Below, in pieces: positions 10,902 to 22,536 of a stretch of DNA of 64,000 bases. The notes beneath the pieces are model-generated. The model was not told where the DNA came from, searched no databases, and worked only from the letters and a program-made list of their open reading frames with translations. The DNA is from Phycomyces blakesleeanus NRRL 1555(-). Its lineage: Eukaryota; Mucoromycota; Mucoromycetes; Mucorales; Phycomycetaceae. Where the stretch lies: the NCBI RefSeq assembly GCF_001638985.1, contig NW_017265147.1:651545-715544 (forward strand), in the 5' to 3' direction. Each line of letters starts with the position of its first letter. Position 1 is the stretch's first letter. The position numbers and the translations under genes were made by a program.

Positions 10902-13084
10902 TATGTTTCTTTACTTCAATGTATGATACTAAAATATAATTGAAATAAATAGGAATTAAATGGAATAGTAAAAAAATAATATAAAAAGTATGGACAAGAG
11001 AAAGAGAAGAGAGAAAGAGAGAGAAGAATACAAGATTTTGAAACAACTTGACTTTTATTTATCTATTCAATGTATGTATGTATATATACATTTATTTATT
11101 TTATATTATATACAGTATATACAGTATATACAGTATATAAAAAAATAAATCCCTTGAAAAAAGGAAACTCTAGAATAGAAATAAAATAAAACCAAACGTG
11201 GAATCCGCTTGTGTTTCGAGAAGTGTAAGAGAAAAAGAAAAAAAAAAAGGAGAAAGGGCGTATTGCAACACAAGAACCAAGAATCAAGAACCAAGAATAA
11301 AAATATTAAAAAAAATAAAATATAGAGGCCTATTTTTAACATTTTATTTTTTTTGATATAACAATAACATACACACACATATATATATATATTTTATATA
11401 CAACATCTTTTTTTTTTTTTTAAAAAAAAAAAGAGACAACTAAGAGAAAATCAAGACAGTTTTATTTTGTATTATATACCAAGTTACTTTAGTAGTCTTG
11501 GCAACCATTGAAAGTAACCTGCAAAATTTAATGGCATCAAATTATAAAACAAAGAAGTTGGATTAAAACAATTTAGCCCATAAAATAGAATTAAAAAAAA
11601 CAAATAATGTGCCAAATATCGGTTATTAAATATTAGAGCTGCAAAAGAAAAAATCCGAAAAACGGACACTTAAATTCCTAATATTTAATTTGTTTTTGTC
11701 AATGTGGTTGAATAGTGTTTAATTAAAATAATATTATCTCTAAAAAAAAATCAAATAAATTTTCTCAAGTGCTGTAGAAATACTTTAATATTTTTGTATA
11801 AAACTCTATTACAAGTATATGGCACAATACTCAGTAGGTTTATAAGAAAATTGCTTAAGAGGCAATGTTTAATTAAAAGCTGCTCAGCTGTATTGACAAA
11901 AACAAATCAAGTCTTTGGAATTCCATTTTCCGCCATTGAGCCTTTTTTTTCGTCGCCAGCTATTTTATTTCACTTTCCGACATTTGGCGTTGCTTTTACT
12001 GTGTATGTATATGGATATTTTTGAAACATTACCAAACTATCACTTATATATATATATAGGCTGTATTTTGTATTGTTGTCGCACACTGAGTACAATTATA
12101 GAGTGAACCTAAGCCCCTCCTCTTTATTCTTAATTACTCAACCTTTATTTTTATTTAGATATAAAAGTATCTTTGTGAACTAAAACAAAAAGACAATAAA
12201 TGCATTATTTAGGTAAGACGCTGATGAGTAGAAACGAAAAGAAGAGAACTAATATACTATAAAAAAATTAAGAAAAATGAAAATCATAAATGTAGATTAG
12301 TTTGTCATATTGCAGAATTAAGCACAATATATATATATATATATACATATATGTATACGTACATACATATACATACATAAATATACATATACACACACAC
12401 ACATATATATATATATAAGCATAAGCACAAGCAGACAGATATATAACCAGACATATAAACATATAAACAGGCAAGAGAAATATATATATATTAAGAAATA
12501 AAGAATTACACTGTGAATTAATTAGGGTCTTCATTAGGCTTGCTAAGCATAAGCCTTGTAAAGAAATTTAATTAAGTCAAGGCCTATTTATTTAGACTGG
12601 CAATTATTGTTATTATTGTTATTATGATTACTATTGCCATACAAGATTATATTTGGCTTTAATGAATTATGTATATATATATACATTTATTTATTTATTT
12701 ATTTATATACCTTTATCATTGTCATTGTCATTGTTGGTTTCCATGCCAATATATTTAGTTCCAAATTAGAAAAAAGCCAATTGATACCATATATACTTAC
12801 CTACATACACATCTGTACATATTAGATAATTCAATATTTCTATATATAAAACCAAGAAAAAGTAAAAAGCTAAAAATCAATTATGATTACAATAATGATT
12901 ATTACTATGATCAATGAAATCAATATAATAAAAAGAAAGAAAGAAAGAAATAAAAATAAATCAAATAGATAAAGAAAGGGTATTTGATATTGGATATTGG
13001 ATATTGGATATTTTAACTCTGGTCTTGTACTTGCTGGATAATTGTTCCAAATTTATTTTTAAAAATTTCTTTCTTTCTTTCTTC

Positions 13085-13116
<32 letters not shown>

Positions 13117-13637
13117 TTCCTGAAAAGGATCAGATACATTAAAAGGTGAAACGTCCCTAGATAGGGAGCTAATGTGTCGAGTGTTCTGTAACCATTTGAT
13201 TGAAAAATAACTTATTATTTGTAAAGGTCCGACTTTGTTCCCTCTTTCACTCTCTCTATCTCTTTGTCTTTTTTTGTTTGTAGTTTATTTATCCGCCGCT
13301 TGTGTATTATACCAAAGCTTTTTTTTTTATGAAGAAAAAGAAGAAAAAATACCCAAAACCAGTGGCTAAAATGATATCAGCCAGATGTTTTTATATTATA
13401 TGCATACATACATATATATATGTGTATATGTATGTATGTATTTATAATAGCCATAACCGTAACTAAAACCATAATTATAACCATAACCATAACCATAACA
13501 ACTATAATAATAAAAGGCTATTGATTTATTGCTTGAATAATTGATTAATAGTGGTTTAATTGTAATGATTGTCCTTTGTTCTTTGTTCTTTATTTTGTTT
13601 TTTATATATATATTTATATTTATCTATATACATTTGT
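10902..13637. other. 2.7-kb AT-rich spacer, no gene seen
   Basis: It lies between the 5' end of the CCCH gene and the 3' end of the WDR83-like gene. It contains TATACAG repeats near 11105-11135, long A/T tracts near 11410-11432, TA/CA microsatellites at 12330-12420, (CTGT)n near 13087-13112 and a CCATAA run near 13450-13500. Candidate frames here are low-complexity and unconvincing. Confidence 0.6.
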
Positions 13638-14034
13638 TTAGCTCCATACACGAATACAGCCATCTCCACCCGCAGAAATCATGGCAACATCAGATGGGTG
13701 ATAGTCAACTGTTGTGACAATCCCATCGTGTGATTTCAGAGTACATTTAAGGTCTCCTTCCAACACATCCCAAATATAAATATTGCCGTCTTCAGACCCA
13801 CTAACCACATGGGCATCCGTATTGGTTAGAGTAGATTCAAGCTTGTACTCAGTGTGGCGGTGACCCTTGAATCTACATAAATAAAATAAAATAAAATAAA
13901 ATAAAATAAAATAGAACAGAACAGAATAGAATTTTTAGTATTTTGCATATTATATTATATTCTATTACTATTATTTAAGCTTTTTTCAAAGTTTTGAACA
14001 CAATTCTGGTACAGATAACACCAACACCACCAAT

Positions 14035-14071
<37 letters not shown>

Positions 14072-15506
14072 GAAATATATAAATAAACACTTACTCGTTT
14101 AGTAACGTTCCACTAGACTTATCCATAAGCCGACATGTATTATCTAATGTACTGACCACCACGCAATTACTGTCCTTGGAGAACCGAGCAGATGTAATGG
14201 CAGCTAAAATTAATAAGAGCATAAAAAGTGAGTAGAACGAGTATTATACATATACATATATATATATTTACTTACGGCCAATGTAATCTTGCAGTGTTCT
14301 ACCCATTCGAATATCAAATATTCTTAATTTACCGTCTGCACATCCTGCAACTATCTCTGCCCCCTTGACCTGCACAGACATGACACTGTCTTTACATGCC
14401 TCGATGATCTGCATAGGCGAGAAATTCGAAGACCTTTAAAGATTCACAGATAATACATATGCATACATACACAGGCTTAGAATTCAGGAAAAAAAAAGGA
14501 TGTAAAATGAAGCTCAACACATCAAAGCCTTCAAAATTTTCCCCAGCACCCACACACAAAGCACTAAACGCTTTATATCTATACATAGCCGCATTATAAC
14601 AATCCTCTTCTGAATATATATATATATAGAAATTCTAAGCCTTTATCATATTGTGCTTTTACTTTACCTGCAATCCCATAATCTAATCGTGGCATCAAAA
14701 GAACCTTTTTAGTTTTTAATTTTTTTTATAGTGTGCAAAGATAATGATAATTAGTGACAATTATAGTATTTCAGAATTAGCATAATAATTTACCACTCAC
14801 AGCCACCGTTCCATCTTCATTAAAATCAACAGCATTCACACGCTAAAATAAGAGACATTGCGAAAATAGATCAATAAAGATAGATGTAGAGAAGAAGAGG
14901 TGAATAAGAACAAGGTATATTTAAAAATCAATAAATAACACATTCACACATACACGTACACATATGTAATATATATATACACACATTGTTTATTGTGATT
15001 AAAGAACTTGTTACTAGACGCAAACCCCCCAAAAAAAACAAACCAAAAAAATAAAATAAAGTCAATCGTTCTATTTACCTCCCAATGAGCAGTGTATCGT
15101 CTCAAGATCTCACCAGACCCTACATCCCACAAGATGACTGCGCGATCAACACCACAACTTGCAATCTTTGTATTGTCAGAAGCACTAGACTCAAAACAAG
15201 TTTGAATAAACTAAATCTCATATATGTATGTATGTCTTCCATAAAAACAAATTATTCTACAAATACATATATACATATATATATATGCATTTAGTGTTGG
15301 GTGTCTTACACTGCTACTCCAAGTACTTCACGACCATGACCAGAATATGTATGCAGGTGTAGACCCGTGGATGGATTCCACAATTTAACGGATCTATCAC
15401 GTCCTGCGGATATACAGTATTGGCCTACTTTGTTGTAACACACGTCATTAACAGGTCCTTTATGTCCACTGAGTGTCTGGACGCATTCTGTTGGAAACTG
15501 TGGCAT
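13638..15506 (-). CDS. WDR83: WD40-repeat protein, WDR83/MORG1 homologue
   Basis: A beta-propeller scaffold, in animals linked to MAPK assembly and to the spliceosome. Exons: 15506-15310, 15184-15079, 14842-14794, 14704-14668, 14433-14276, 14203-14095 and 13872-13638, giving 296 residues (human protein 315). The start is MPQFPTECVQTLSGHKG. Repeats read in order: HKGPVNDVCYN...DRSVKLWNPSTG; HGREVLGV...DRAVILWDVGSG; VNAVDFNEDG...DATIRLWDCR; VMSVQVKG...GKLRIFDIRMG; ITSARFSKD...NTCRLMDKSSG; GHRHTEYKLES...GNIYIWDVLEG; and HDGIVTTVDYHP...GCIRVWS. The GHRHTEYKL block, where MORG1 has GHKNQEYKL, and the LWNPSTG/IRLWDCR spacing identify this WD40 subfamily. One acceptor (exon 4) is AAG. Two exons are only 49 and 37 bases. 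Confidence 0.93.
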
Positions 15507-16175
15507 TGAATTGAAATGACTTTTTTCTCTCCCTTTCTCTCTCTCTTTTATTCTAGGAAATTATAAAGGAATGTTTTTCTAAAAAATAACAAAAAAGAAT
15601 GGAATGAACGAAGCACGAAATTAAGCAACTTGTGCTTTACTAAAAAAAAAAAGGAAGAGAGAGAGAGAGAGAGAGGGAGCGAGAGGTAAGAGAGGACGAC
15701 TGTTGTGACGGCTTGAATGTACGATTTCTAGAAAACTATGAATACTTGAACGAAATGCACATTCATCATCATGTAAAAAGTTTCGAAAAAGCCTCTTCTA
15801 TACTAGTAGTAATGATACTACAAATAAGCTAGTGACTAAATGGGTGAGCGAGCATTTTACTTTGTGAGTATTGCTACTACTTGATGAATTACTATATAAA
15901 TATGAATTTGAGAGTGGAACAAGACGTTAATTTTGCTTTTAATGTGTTTATTTTTTTCTTTATTTTTTGTTTTAAAAAGAGAAAAGAAGAAAGGGATATA
16001 TCTATATAAAAAATGAAAAATGGAATTGTGTATTTGTGTATTTGTGTATTTGTGTACTGTGTACTGTGTGCTGTGTGCTGTGTGCTGTGTGCTGTGTGCT
16101 GTGTGCTGTGTGCTGTGTGCTGTGTGCTGTTGTGTATTGAAGAGTAAAATATAAAAAAGAAGACATGTGATTTTT
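15507..16175. other. promoter/5' region of WDR83 gene and 3' UTR of ABC transporter
   Basis: About 670 bases with no ORF of note. It has a GA-rich tract (15650-15690) and the TGTGCTG tandem array next to the ABC-transporter stop codon. Confidence 0.5.
16026..16132. repeat. (TGTGCTG)n minisatellite grading from TGTGTAT repeats
   Basis: About a dozen tandem 7-base units with CTGTGTG core, preceded by variant TGTGTAT and TGTACTG units. It lies 45 bases beyond the ABC-transporter stop codon, i.e. in its probable 3' UTR. Confidence 0.9.
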
Positions 16176-19100
16176 TTAAAAGGTTGTCTTGCTGTTCTTG
16201 CTCTTCTTCTTCTTTTTGTTCTTGTTCTTGGATTTGTTGTTAGTAGTGTTTGATTGCGAAGGCGAAGTAGACTGGGAAGAAGACTGGGTAGAGTCGTTCT
16301 CGGTCAATCTGACAGGTGTTGGTGCCTCTATTAATACTTCTACTGGTCGTTGACTGGGGTCTACTTCTTCTCCGGCATCACCAGGTTGAACATCGGTAGG
16401 CGAAGACACAAAACTGGATTCTTCCTCTGATGCCAACAATGCTGCAGTATTGATCAAAGGACGAGGAGCTGCCTTTTTGGTTGCATATGATGGTGGTAAT
16501 TGTGATGCTTTGTTATCATCATCATCATCATCATCTACTTTGGGATCAATATCTTTTTCCACTTCATATTCAGTTGCACCTTTGGGTTGTCCTGCTGTTC
16601 TTGACACACCATCAAGAGGAGATTCAGCCAATGCAGCTGTCTCAACCACAGGAGACGATGAGATAGGAACAGGAGATGCCGATGGCGGCTTGCTATTGAT
16701 CTTGATCTTGTCATCCTCCGAGATACTGGTGTCACTCTCATGAATAGTGTCACTTTGATCCTCATTCTCATCATGAAGTTGCTTTTGCCACATCTCAGAG
16801 TAAACACCTTGCTGACCATCAGCTGTCATCTTTTTGATCAATTCTTCATGTGTTCCGGTCTCAACAACGGTACCATCCTTGATACTGTTTTAATAGTCAG
16901 TCAGTCAGTCAGTCAGTCAGTCAGTCAGTCAGTCAGTCAATATTTCTTTCTTTTTTCATGATACCAAAATCACTTACACTAAGATGAGGTCAGCATTGAT
17001 GATAGTCGACAGTCTGTGTGCAATAACAAGAGTAGTACGATCCTTTGTCATGGTCGACAATGCCTTTTGAATCTGACGCTCAGTTGTACTAAATAAATGG
17101 ACACATATGTATAAGTCAATAGAATTGTTTCAAATTATCTATATATTTCTTCCTTTTTTTTAGTGACATTTAACTTACGTATCCAATGCACTGGTTGCTT
17201 CATCCAAAAGAATGATCGGGGGATCTTTCAAGATCGTACGAGCAATGGCCACTCTTTGCTAATAAACCAAATCAATTATAATAAATACATATTATTGTTT
17301 TCATAAAAAAGAATTGAAAAAGGTTAATTAATGCCAATATGATCATTTTCCTTGTTTTGTTTGAATTGGCTAGCTTATCAGTGTTGTTATTATCTTTACC
17401 TTTTCACCACCACTCAATCGAAGTCCTCTTTCTCCAACCTTTGTTTCGTAACCTAAAATAATAACAGGAACAATAATATTCATTTTGCACACAGCACAGC
17501 ACAGCACAGCACAGCACAGCACAAAACAAACAATTAGTTTCATATTATTATTATTTTGTTAATTTACAAAAATTACCATTTCTTTCCACAAGGCCTCCCC
17601 CTCTCTCTATCTATTCTCTATTATTATTTTTTGCTTACCGTCTGAGAAGGATAAAATTTTATCATGGATCTGCGCAGCCTTTGCAGCCTTAATTACGGCT
17701 TCTTCATCAGCATTGACGTCACCGTAGCGGATGTTGTACAGAATTGTGTCATTGAAAAGTACAGTGTCCTGGGGTACTACGCCAATACTCTTGCGGAGTG
17801 ATGATTGATAAACGGAGCGAATGTCTTGGCCATCAATACAGATGCGACCAGAAGCAGGATCATAGAAACGGAATAGCAGGCGTAAAATAGTAGATTTTCT
17901 ATTATTAATGTTAATAAATATTGATATTGATATTGATAGCAGTATTAGTGTAATTATAGCAATTACTGTTAATATATATATACATATATATTCACTCATC
18001 CAAGCTAGTTATTATTAATAAACCTTACCCTCCTCCAGATGGTCCCACAAGTGCAACAGTGGCTCCCTTGGGAATAGAGAATGAGATACCATTTAGTGCA
18101 GTCTGACGGTTGTCGTAGCAAAAGGTAACGTTTTCTGTAATAATGAAAGTAATAGTAATTATGAGTTAATGTTGGCCTGGCTACTTGATTACTATATACA
18201 GCCTCAAGAAATAAAAATACAATAATCCCCTGATATACATATACCTGTTTATGTAGATGTATAAACTTTGCAACAATATTAATATTAATAATGAAGAAAA
18301 CAACTTACCAAATACAACATGCCCTTCCTTAATAACCAGCTCCTTTGCATCAGGGGCATCCTTCACAGACTGTTCTACCTCAAAGAGGGCAAGCATCTTT
18401 TCCATATCAACAAAGTTCGATTGAATCATACGGTAGTACGTGCCAAACCAATGTAACTATCAATAGAAAATAAAGACATTTCTTTATTAGTAAGACTTTC
18501 TTTTTTATTTCTTATTGTTCTGTCAATAGGTATATATATATATATATATATAAATATAAATATAAATATAGGATCTATTTAAAGACTATGTATATAAAAA
18601 GGAAACAGAAATAAGGTTGTACTTACGGGAGTGTAGAGTTGCATCATGTACATATTAAAGACCACAAAGTCACCCGATGTAAGTTGGCCCTCAGACACCT
18701 TCCATGCAAACAGCAAACAACCTGCCAACAGACCACCGGTAATGATCGTGTTCTGAGCCAGGTTGAGCAGGTTGAGAGAAACGGAGCTTTCCCAATCGGC
18801 TTGCTGATATTCAATCACAGCATTCTTGTATCGATTGACCTCAAAATCTTCAGCACCATAATACTTGACCGTCTCAAAATTCAACAGTGAATCGACTGCC
18901 TTTGTTCGAGCAAAGTTATCCAGCTCGATCATCCGCCGTCTGAACTTCGTACGCCACTCGGTCATTGCGATAGTCGCAAAGATATAGAGTGCCATCGTAA
19001 TAAACACAATCAGACCAAAAGGAGGCGAGAACCAAAACGCAAACACAACTACTGCCAAGACAATGTTGGCCAAGGCAGGAAAGATCTGGAACAGAAGCTG

Positions 19101-19576
19101 GGACAAGAGCTGAACAATACTGCTAGTACCACGGTCCATGACTCGCAGAACCTCACCAGTCTTGCGAGTGATGTGGTAGTCGAGCGAAAGGCTGTGGAGG
19201 TGACTGAACAGCTTTACAGACACTTCACGAGTAGTGTATTGTCCAACTGGAATCCAGATCCAGTTTTGCAATGATTGAATAAGGCCAGACTGAATTAAAT
19301 AAATAAATATATATATAAAAAAAAGAAACGGTTTATGAGCAAAATCAATAAATCCATCAAATCAAAAGAGTGTCAATAATTCCAAAACTTCCCAATACTA
19401 AGAGAAATAACCAAAACAACATAATGTTTTCTTCTTTCTTTTAAAAACTTACACCACCTTGAAGGAAACGAAGACCAACATAAGCCAAAACTACTCCCCA
19501 TGCAAACTTGCCTATAACATTTTACACACACAGATATACAGTTAAAGCTTTAATATATGTTATCCTTTTCTTCCTT

Positions 19577-19612
<36 letters not shown>

Positions 19613-20715
19613 TTACCTTTTCCTTCACCTAGACGATCAACTACAGCACCGATTTGCAAAGGTGTCCAGACGTTGATAGCCAAACTGGATAAAAGTAACA
19701 TAAAATCAAGCACGACGAGGAATTGAAGCCATGGATCATTCTTTGGCCAAATGAAAGGCATAAGTTTCCTGAGCTTAGCAAAAATGTTTGAAAATGTGTT
19801 TGGTTCTTCAGGTCGAGAGGTATCACAGGTAGGAATGGCACCCAATGAACCGTAACCGCGGGCTGCTGAAGTAGGTACTGATCCGTGGGTCAAGAGAGGT
19901 TGGGTCTCTTCCATTGGCTTGCTGAACAGTTGGACGGCAGCACACAGTACAAGGATCAACTCGATTGTGTAGCGAATGATGAATATTACCAGCAGAACAT
20001 AATCATAAGATTCAAATTCTGTACCTATAATTCCCAGTCAATATGCGTCAAAGAAAATAATAATATATATATATATATATGTAATTGTTAATTTTTCTTC
20101 TTTTTCTTCTTCGTTTTTATTGTCCCTTCTATGCCCATTCTCTCGCTATTTGTTTCAACACATTTAGATAATAATGATCTATAATTTTTGTTTACCTGGC
20201 TCAGGATGATAGATAGCCATTGCCCACAACCATCCTACAGTCGTTTCTCCAATTGCTGCTGCAACCCAAAAGGCATACTGTGTTCCATGCCATTCTCCAA
20301 ACTTTTGTGTTTCATCCCAAAGACATGTTTGACTTGCTGCCCAGGCTAACCATGATGTACCGACATAGTATGCAAATACTCCCGAGATAAACTTCCCGTC
20401 AAACAATACACGGCTGATAATCACGGCAGCGTCTCCTAAATAACTGAACAGGATTGCATATGACATGTAGACAATAAGTTTTGGAAAGGCAGCCAAACGT
20501 TGTCTATTGACCGGTAGCGATGCTGGCAGACTGTCGACATCAATCCATGGTGAATCGCGGGTTTGGATGTAGCGGGCCAGGCCAAGCACAGTAATGAGAA
20601 CAAGAAGGGTGGTTGAACTCAGAAAGAAAGGAGTGGCCCAATCGAAAGGTCCGGCTGAATAATAGGGCGGATAAATGCTTGTAGGCTCTTCATAGCCCAA
20701 AGCTGTTGACAGCAT
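16176..20715 (-). CDS. HMT1: half-size ABC transporter, Hmt1/ABCB6 type, with C-terminal extension
   Basis: Probable vacuolar or organellar ATP-driven exporter of thiol-metal conjugates or related substrates (S. pombe Hmt1, human ABCB6). Exons: 20715-20196, 20024-19617, 19511-19453, 19289-18627, 18456-18309, 18134-18029, 17898-17639, 17452-17400, 17258-17179, 17088-16978 and 16884-16176; 1038 residues. ATG 20715 ([11 protein letters not shown]) is preferred over the upstream ATG at 20979, whose extension is only homopolymers. An N-terminal TMD0 of five membrane spans, typical of ABCB6/Hmt1, precedes the six-helix core. The NBD has Walker A GPSGGGKS (630-637), Q-loop VPQDTVLF, signature LSGGEKQ (734-740), Walker [13 protein letters not shown] with D758/E759, and H789 in VIAHRLS. 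After about residue 835 comes a ~200-residue Ser/Asp/Glu-rich tail ending in poly-Lys/Asn. That tail is absent from the ~830-840-residue relatives. Confidence 0.93.
16895..16939. repeat. (AGTC)n microsatellite inside ABC-transporter intron 10
   Basis: Eleven tandem copies. On the transcribed (minus) strand this reads (TGAC)n and fills the 3' half of the intron, ending about a dozen bases before the acceptor AG. Confidence 0.95.
17489..17522. repeat. (ACAGC)n microsatellite in an ABC-transporter intron
   Basis: About six to seven tandem 5-base units within the intron between exons 17898-17639 and 17452-17400. Confidence 0.9.
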
Positions 20716-21114
20716 AAGAGAACCAAATAGCAAGGAGAATAAAAGGAGGAAGAAGAGGAAGAGGAAGAAGAAGAAGAGTTGAGAGTTTTTTTTTTTGAAG
20801 GGGTGGGAGTGAGGAGGAGGGGGGGGAGGGGGGTTTTGGTTATTGACAAATTGTAAGTAAGAAGGAAAGGAAGAAAGAAAGGAGATGATTAAAGCCAAAT
20901 GGTAACCAACAAAAAAAATTGGCTGGGTTGAATTTTTCTTTCTATTACAAAAAAAAAGGATATGAAAATTTAACTGCATCTTTGAACACAGTCACAATGC
21001 ATCATTTTTTTTAGGAAGATGAGTAAGTTTTTTTTCTTTTTTTTTTCTTTTTCTTATTCAAAGTTAATAATAATATATATATATATATATATTATTCTTG
21101 ACAGTATACACACG
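20716..21114. promoter_or_regulatory. divergent promoter region, HMT1-like / URM1
   Basis: About 400 bases separate the two start codons. It is made of long purine (plus-strand A/G) tracts near 20740-20830 and 20865-20900, T tracts near 21005-21055 and a TA repeat near 21074-21092. The genes are transcribed away from one another. No specific factor site stands out. Confidence 0.4.
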
Positions 21115-21711
21115 ATGGCAGAGTTAAAGATCAATGTTGAGTTCAGGTAATAGCCTCACGAGTAGTTTCCCCGGAGTCTGACTCTCCAAGCGACACAACC
21201 ACAAAAAAAAAACAAACACCCACACACCCACAAATAAAATAAAATATAAAGTGGTGGAATGGAGTTGTTGTTCAAGAACATCCGCAAGCACACCCTTGCC
21301 ATTCCTGCTCAGTCCAAGGTGAACCCCTCTGGACCTGCTACCCTGCAGGACCTAATCTTCTACCTGCGCGACAACCTCATGACAGAGAAGAAGGACTTGT
21401 TTGTTGATAAAGACACGGTGTAAGTTATATATACATATGTAGTATATATAGTATGTGTAGTATGTGTAGTATATGTAGTATGCATAGTATATGTATATAG
21501 TGTATGCGTCCACGCATTAGCAAAAACAAAATAGATCAATAAAAATAATACTCTTACACACACACATATATATATATAATTGTATTGCATTAGTCGCCCA
21601 GGTATCTTGGTCTTGATCAACAACGTGGATTGGGAATTATGTGATGAGTTGGAATATCAATTGGAAGACAAGGATGAAATCGTGTTTATCAGTACATTGC
21701 ACGGAGGATAG
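21115..21711 (+). CDS. URM1: ubiquitin-related modifier Urm1
   Basis: Sulphur carrier for thiolation of tRNA wobble uridines and a ubiquitin-like modifier (urmylation). Exons: 21115-21146, 21252-21419 and 21594-21711; 105 residues. The short first exon codes [10 protein letters not shown] and joins in phase to [10 protein letters not shown]. Family landmarks are the [11 protein letters not shown] start, [28 protein letters not shown], and the C-terminal FISTLHGG. It ends exactly at the diglycine that is thiocarboxylated by the Uba4/MOCS3 E1, so no processing is needed. Length matches the family (about 100). The stop lies only 33 bases from the stop of the converging gene at 21745. Confidence 0.97.
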
Positions 21712-21744
21712 TAGGAATAGTAGTAGCAGCAACAGTAGTTGATA

Positions 21745-22536
21745 TTATAATCGAAGCGGCAAGATTGGCCACAGTATAATGGGAGACTGTTGAGTACCCT
21801 TTGAACATGACTCGAGATAAGCTGAATTCAATAAATGCTCTGTAATTGAAGATGAAGCTTCTGATAAAATTAAGGTCGTAGCTGGGGCCTCAATTCCATT
21901 CCGATGAGCAACAGTTGATTCGTCAAAATCCCACTCTTCTTCTTCGTCTTCGATTGCTTCTGCTGCCTTGTCAATTGCATCCCCTAATGATGATAATAAT
22001 ATAAAAGGTTTTGAATATATATATATATAAGGAAGTGAAGGCATTTCGTAAGTAATATACTTACTTTCTTTTTTGTAAGCTTCAGAGAATTTAAAAATAG
22101 CAATGGTTTCCTTTGATAATGTATTTGTATCTTGCTCATATTCATCGTATTCATCATATTCCTCATATTCCTCATATTCCTCATATTCTTTGTGCTCTTC
22201 GTGTTCTTCAGCCTTCTCAAAATTGTTTTCCTTATTTTGATCTTCAATCATTTGATCATTTTCATCAATCTGTTCTGTGACAGGGTCAGGTTGTTCATTT
22301 TGCGGCTGTTGAGAATTATTGTTGTAATAGTTGTAATATTCGTGTTCATGGTTATTGTTGCTGTAGTAGTATTGGTCATAATAATTGTAGTTACTGTTTT
22401 GGTAGTTGATGTCCGGTGAATTACTGCTTTGTTGGGAGGGATTTATTTGTTGATGAAATAGGAATCCCTGCCATCGTGCTACTTGATCAGGTCCAAAATG
22501 CTTTGCATGAAAAGATCCAAATGGTAAAGAATTCAT
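21745..22536 (-). CDS. unrecognised low-complexity protein (Y/N/Q-rich, acidic)
   Basis: Exons: 22536-22065 and 21983-21745, joined to read AYKKERDAIDKAAEA. This removes an AT-rich 81-base intron that would otherwise be read through. About 236 residues, ATG at 22536. The ordered start is MNSLPFGSFHAKHFGPDQVARWQGFLF. It is followed by a Tyr/Asn/Gln-rich stretch of prion-like composition, an acidic EEHEEHKEYEEYEEY repeat, and a helical KFSEAYKKERDAIDKAAEAIEDEEEEWDF segment. The last ~50 residues are mixed and partly hydrophobic. No known domain is recognised. Convergent with URM1. It is probably a real gene, since ordered ends flank the low-complexity core and the splice sites are good (GTAAGT...TTAG). 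Function unknown. Confidence 0.65.
   Translation of the reverse strand: MNSLPFGSFHAKHFGPDQVARWQGFLFHQQINPSQQSSNSPDINYQNSNYNYYDQYYYSNNNHEHEYYNYYNNNSQQPQNEQPDPVTEQIDENDQMIEDQNKENNFEKAEEHEEHKEYEEYEEYEEYDEYDEYEQDTNTLSKETIAIFKFSEAYKKESKYITYEMPSLPYIYIYSKPFILLSSLGDAIDKAAEAIEDEEEEWDFDESTVAHRNGIEAPATTLILSEASSSITEHLLNSAYLESCSKGTQQSPIILWPILPLRL

Noticed and set aside
20716..20979. upstream N-terminal extension of the ABC transporter from ATG 20979
   Set aside because: The extension is poly-Pro, poly-Ser/Phe encoded by homopurine tracts. The ordered TMD0 starts at [11 protein letters not shown].
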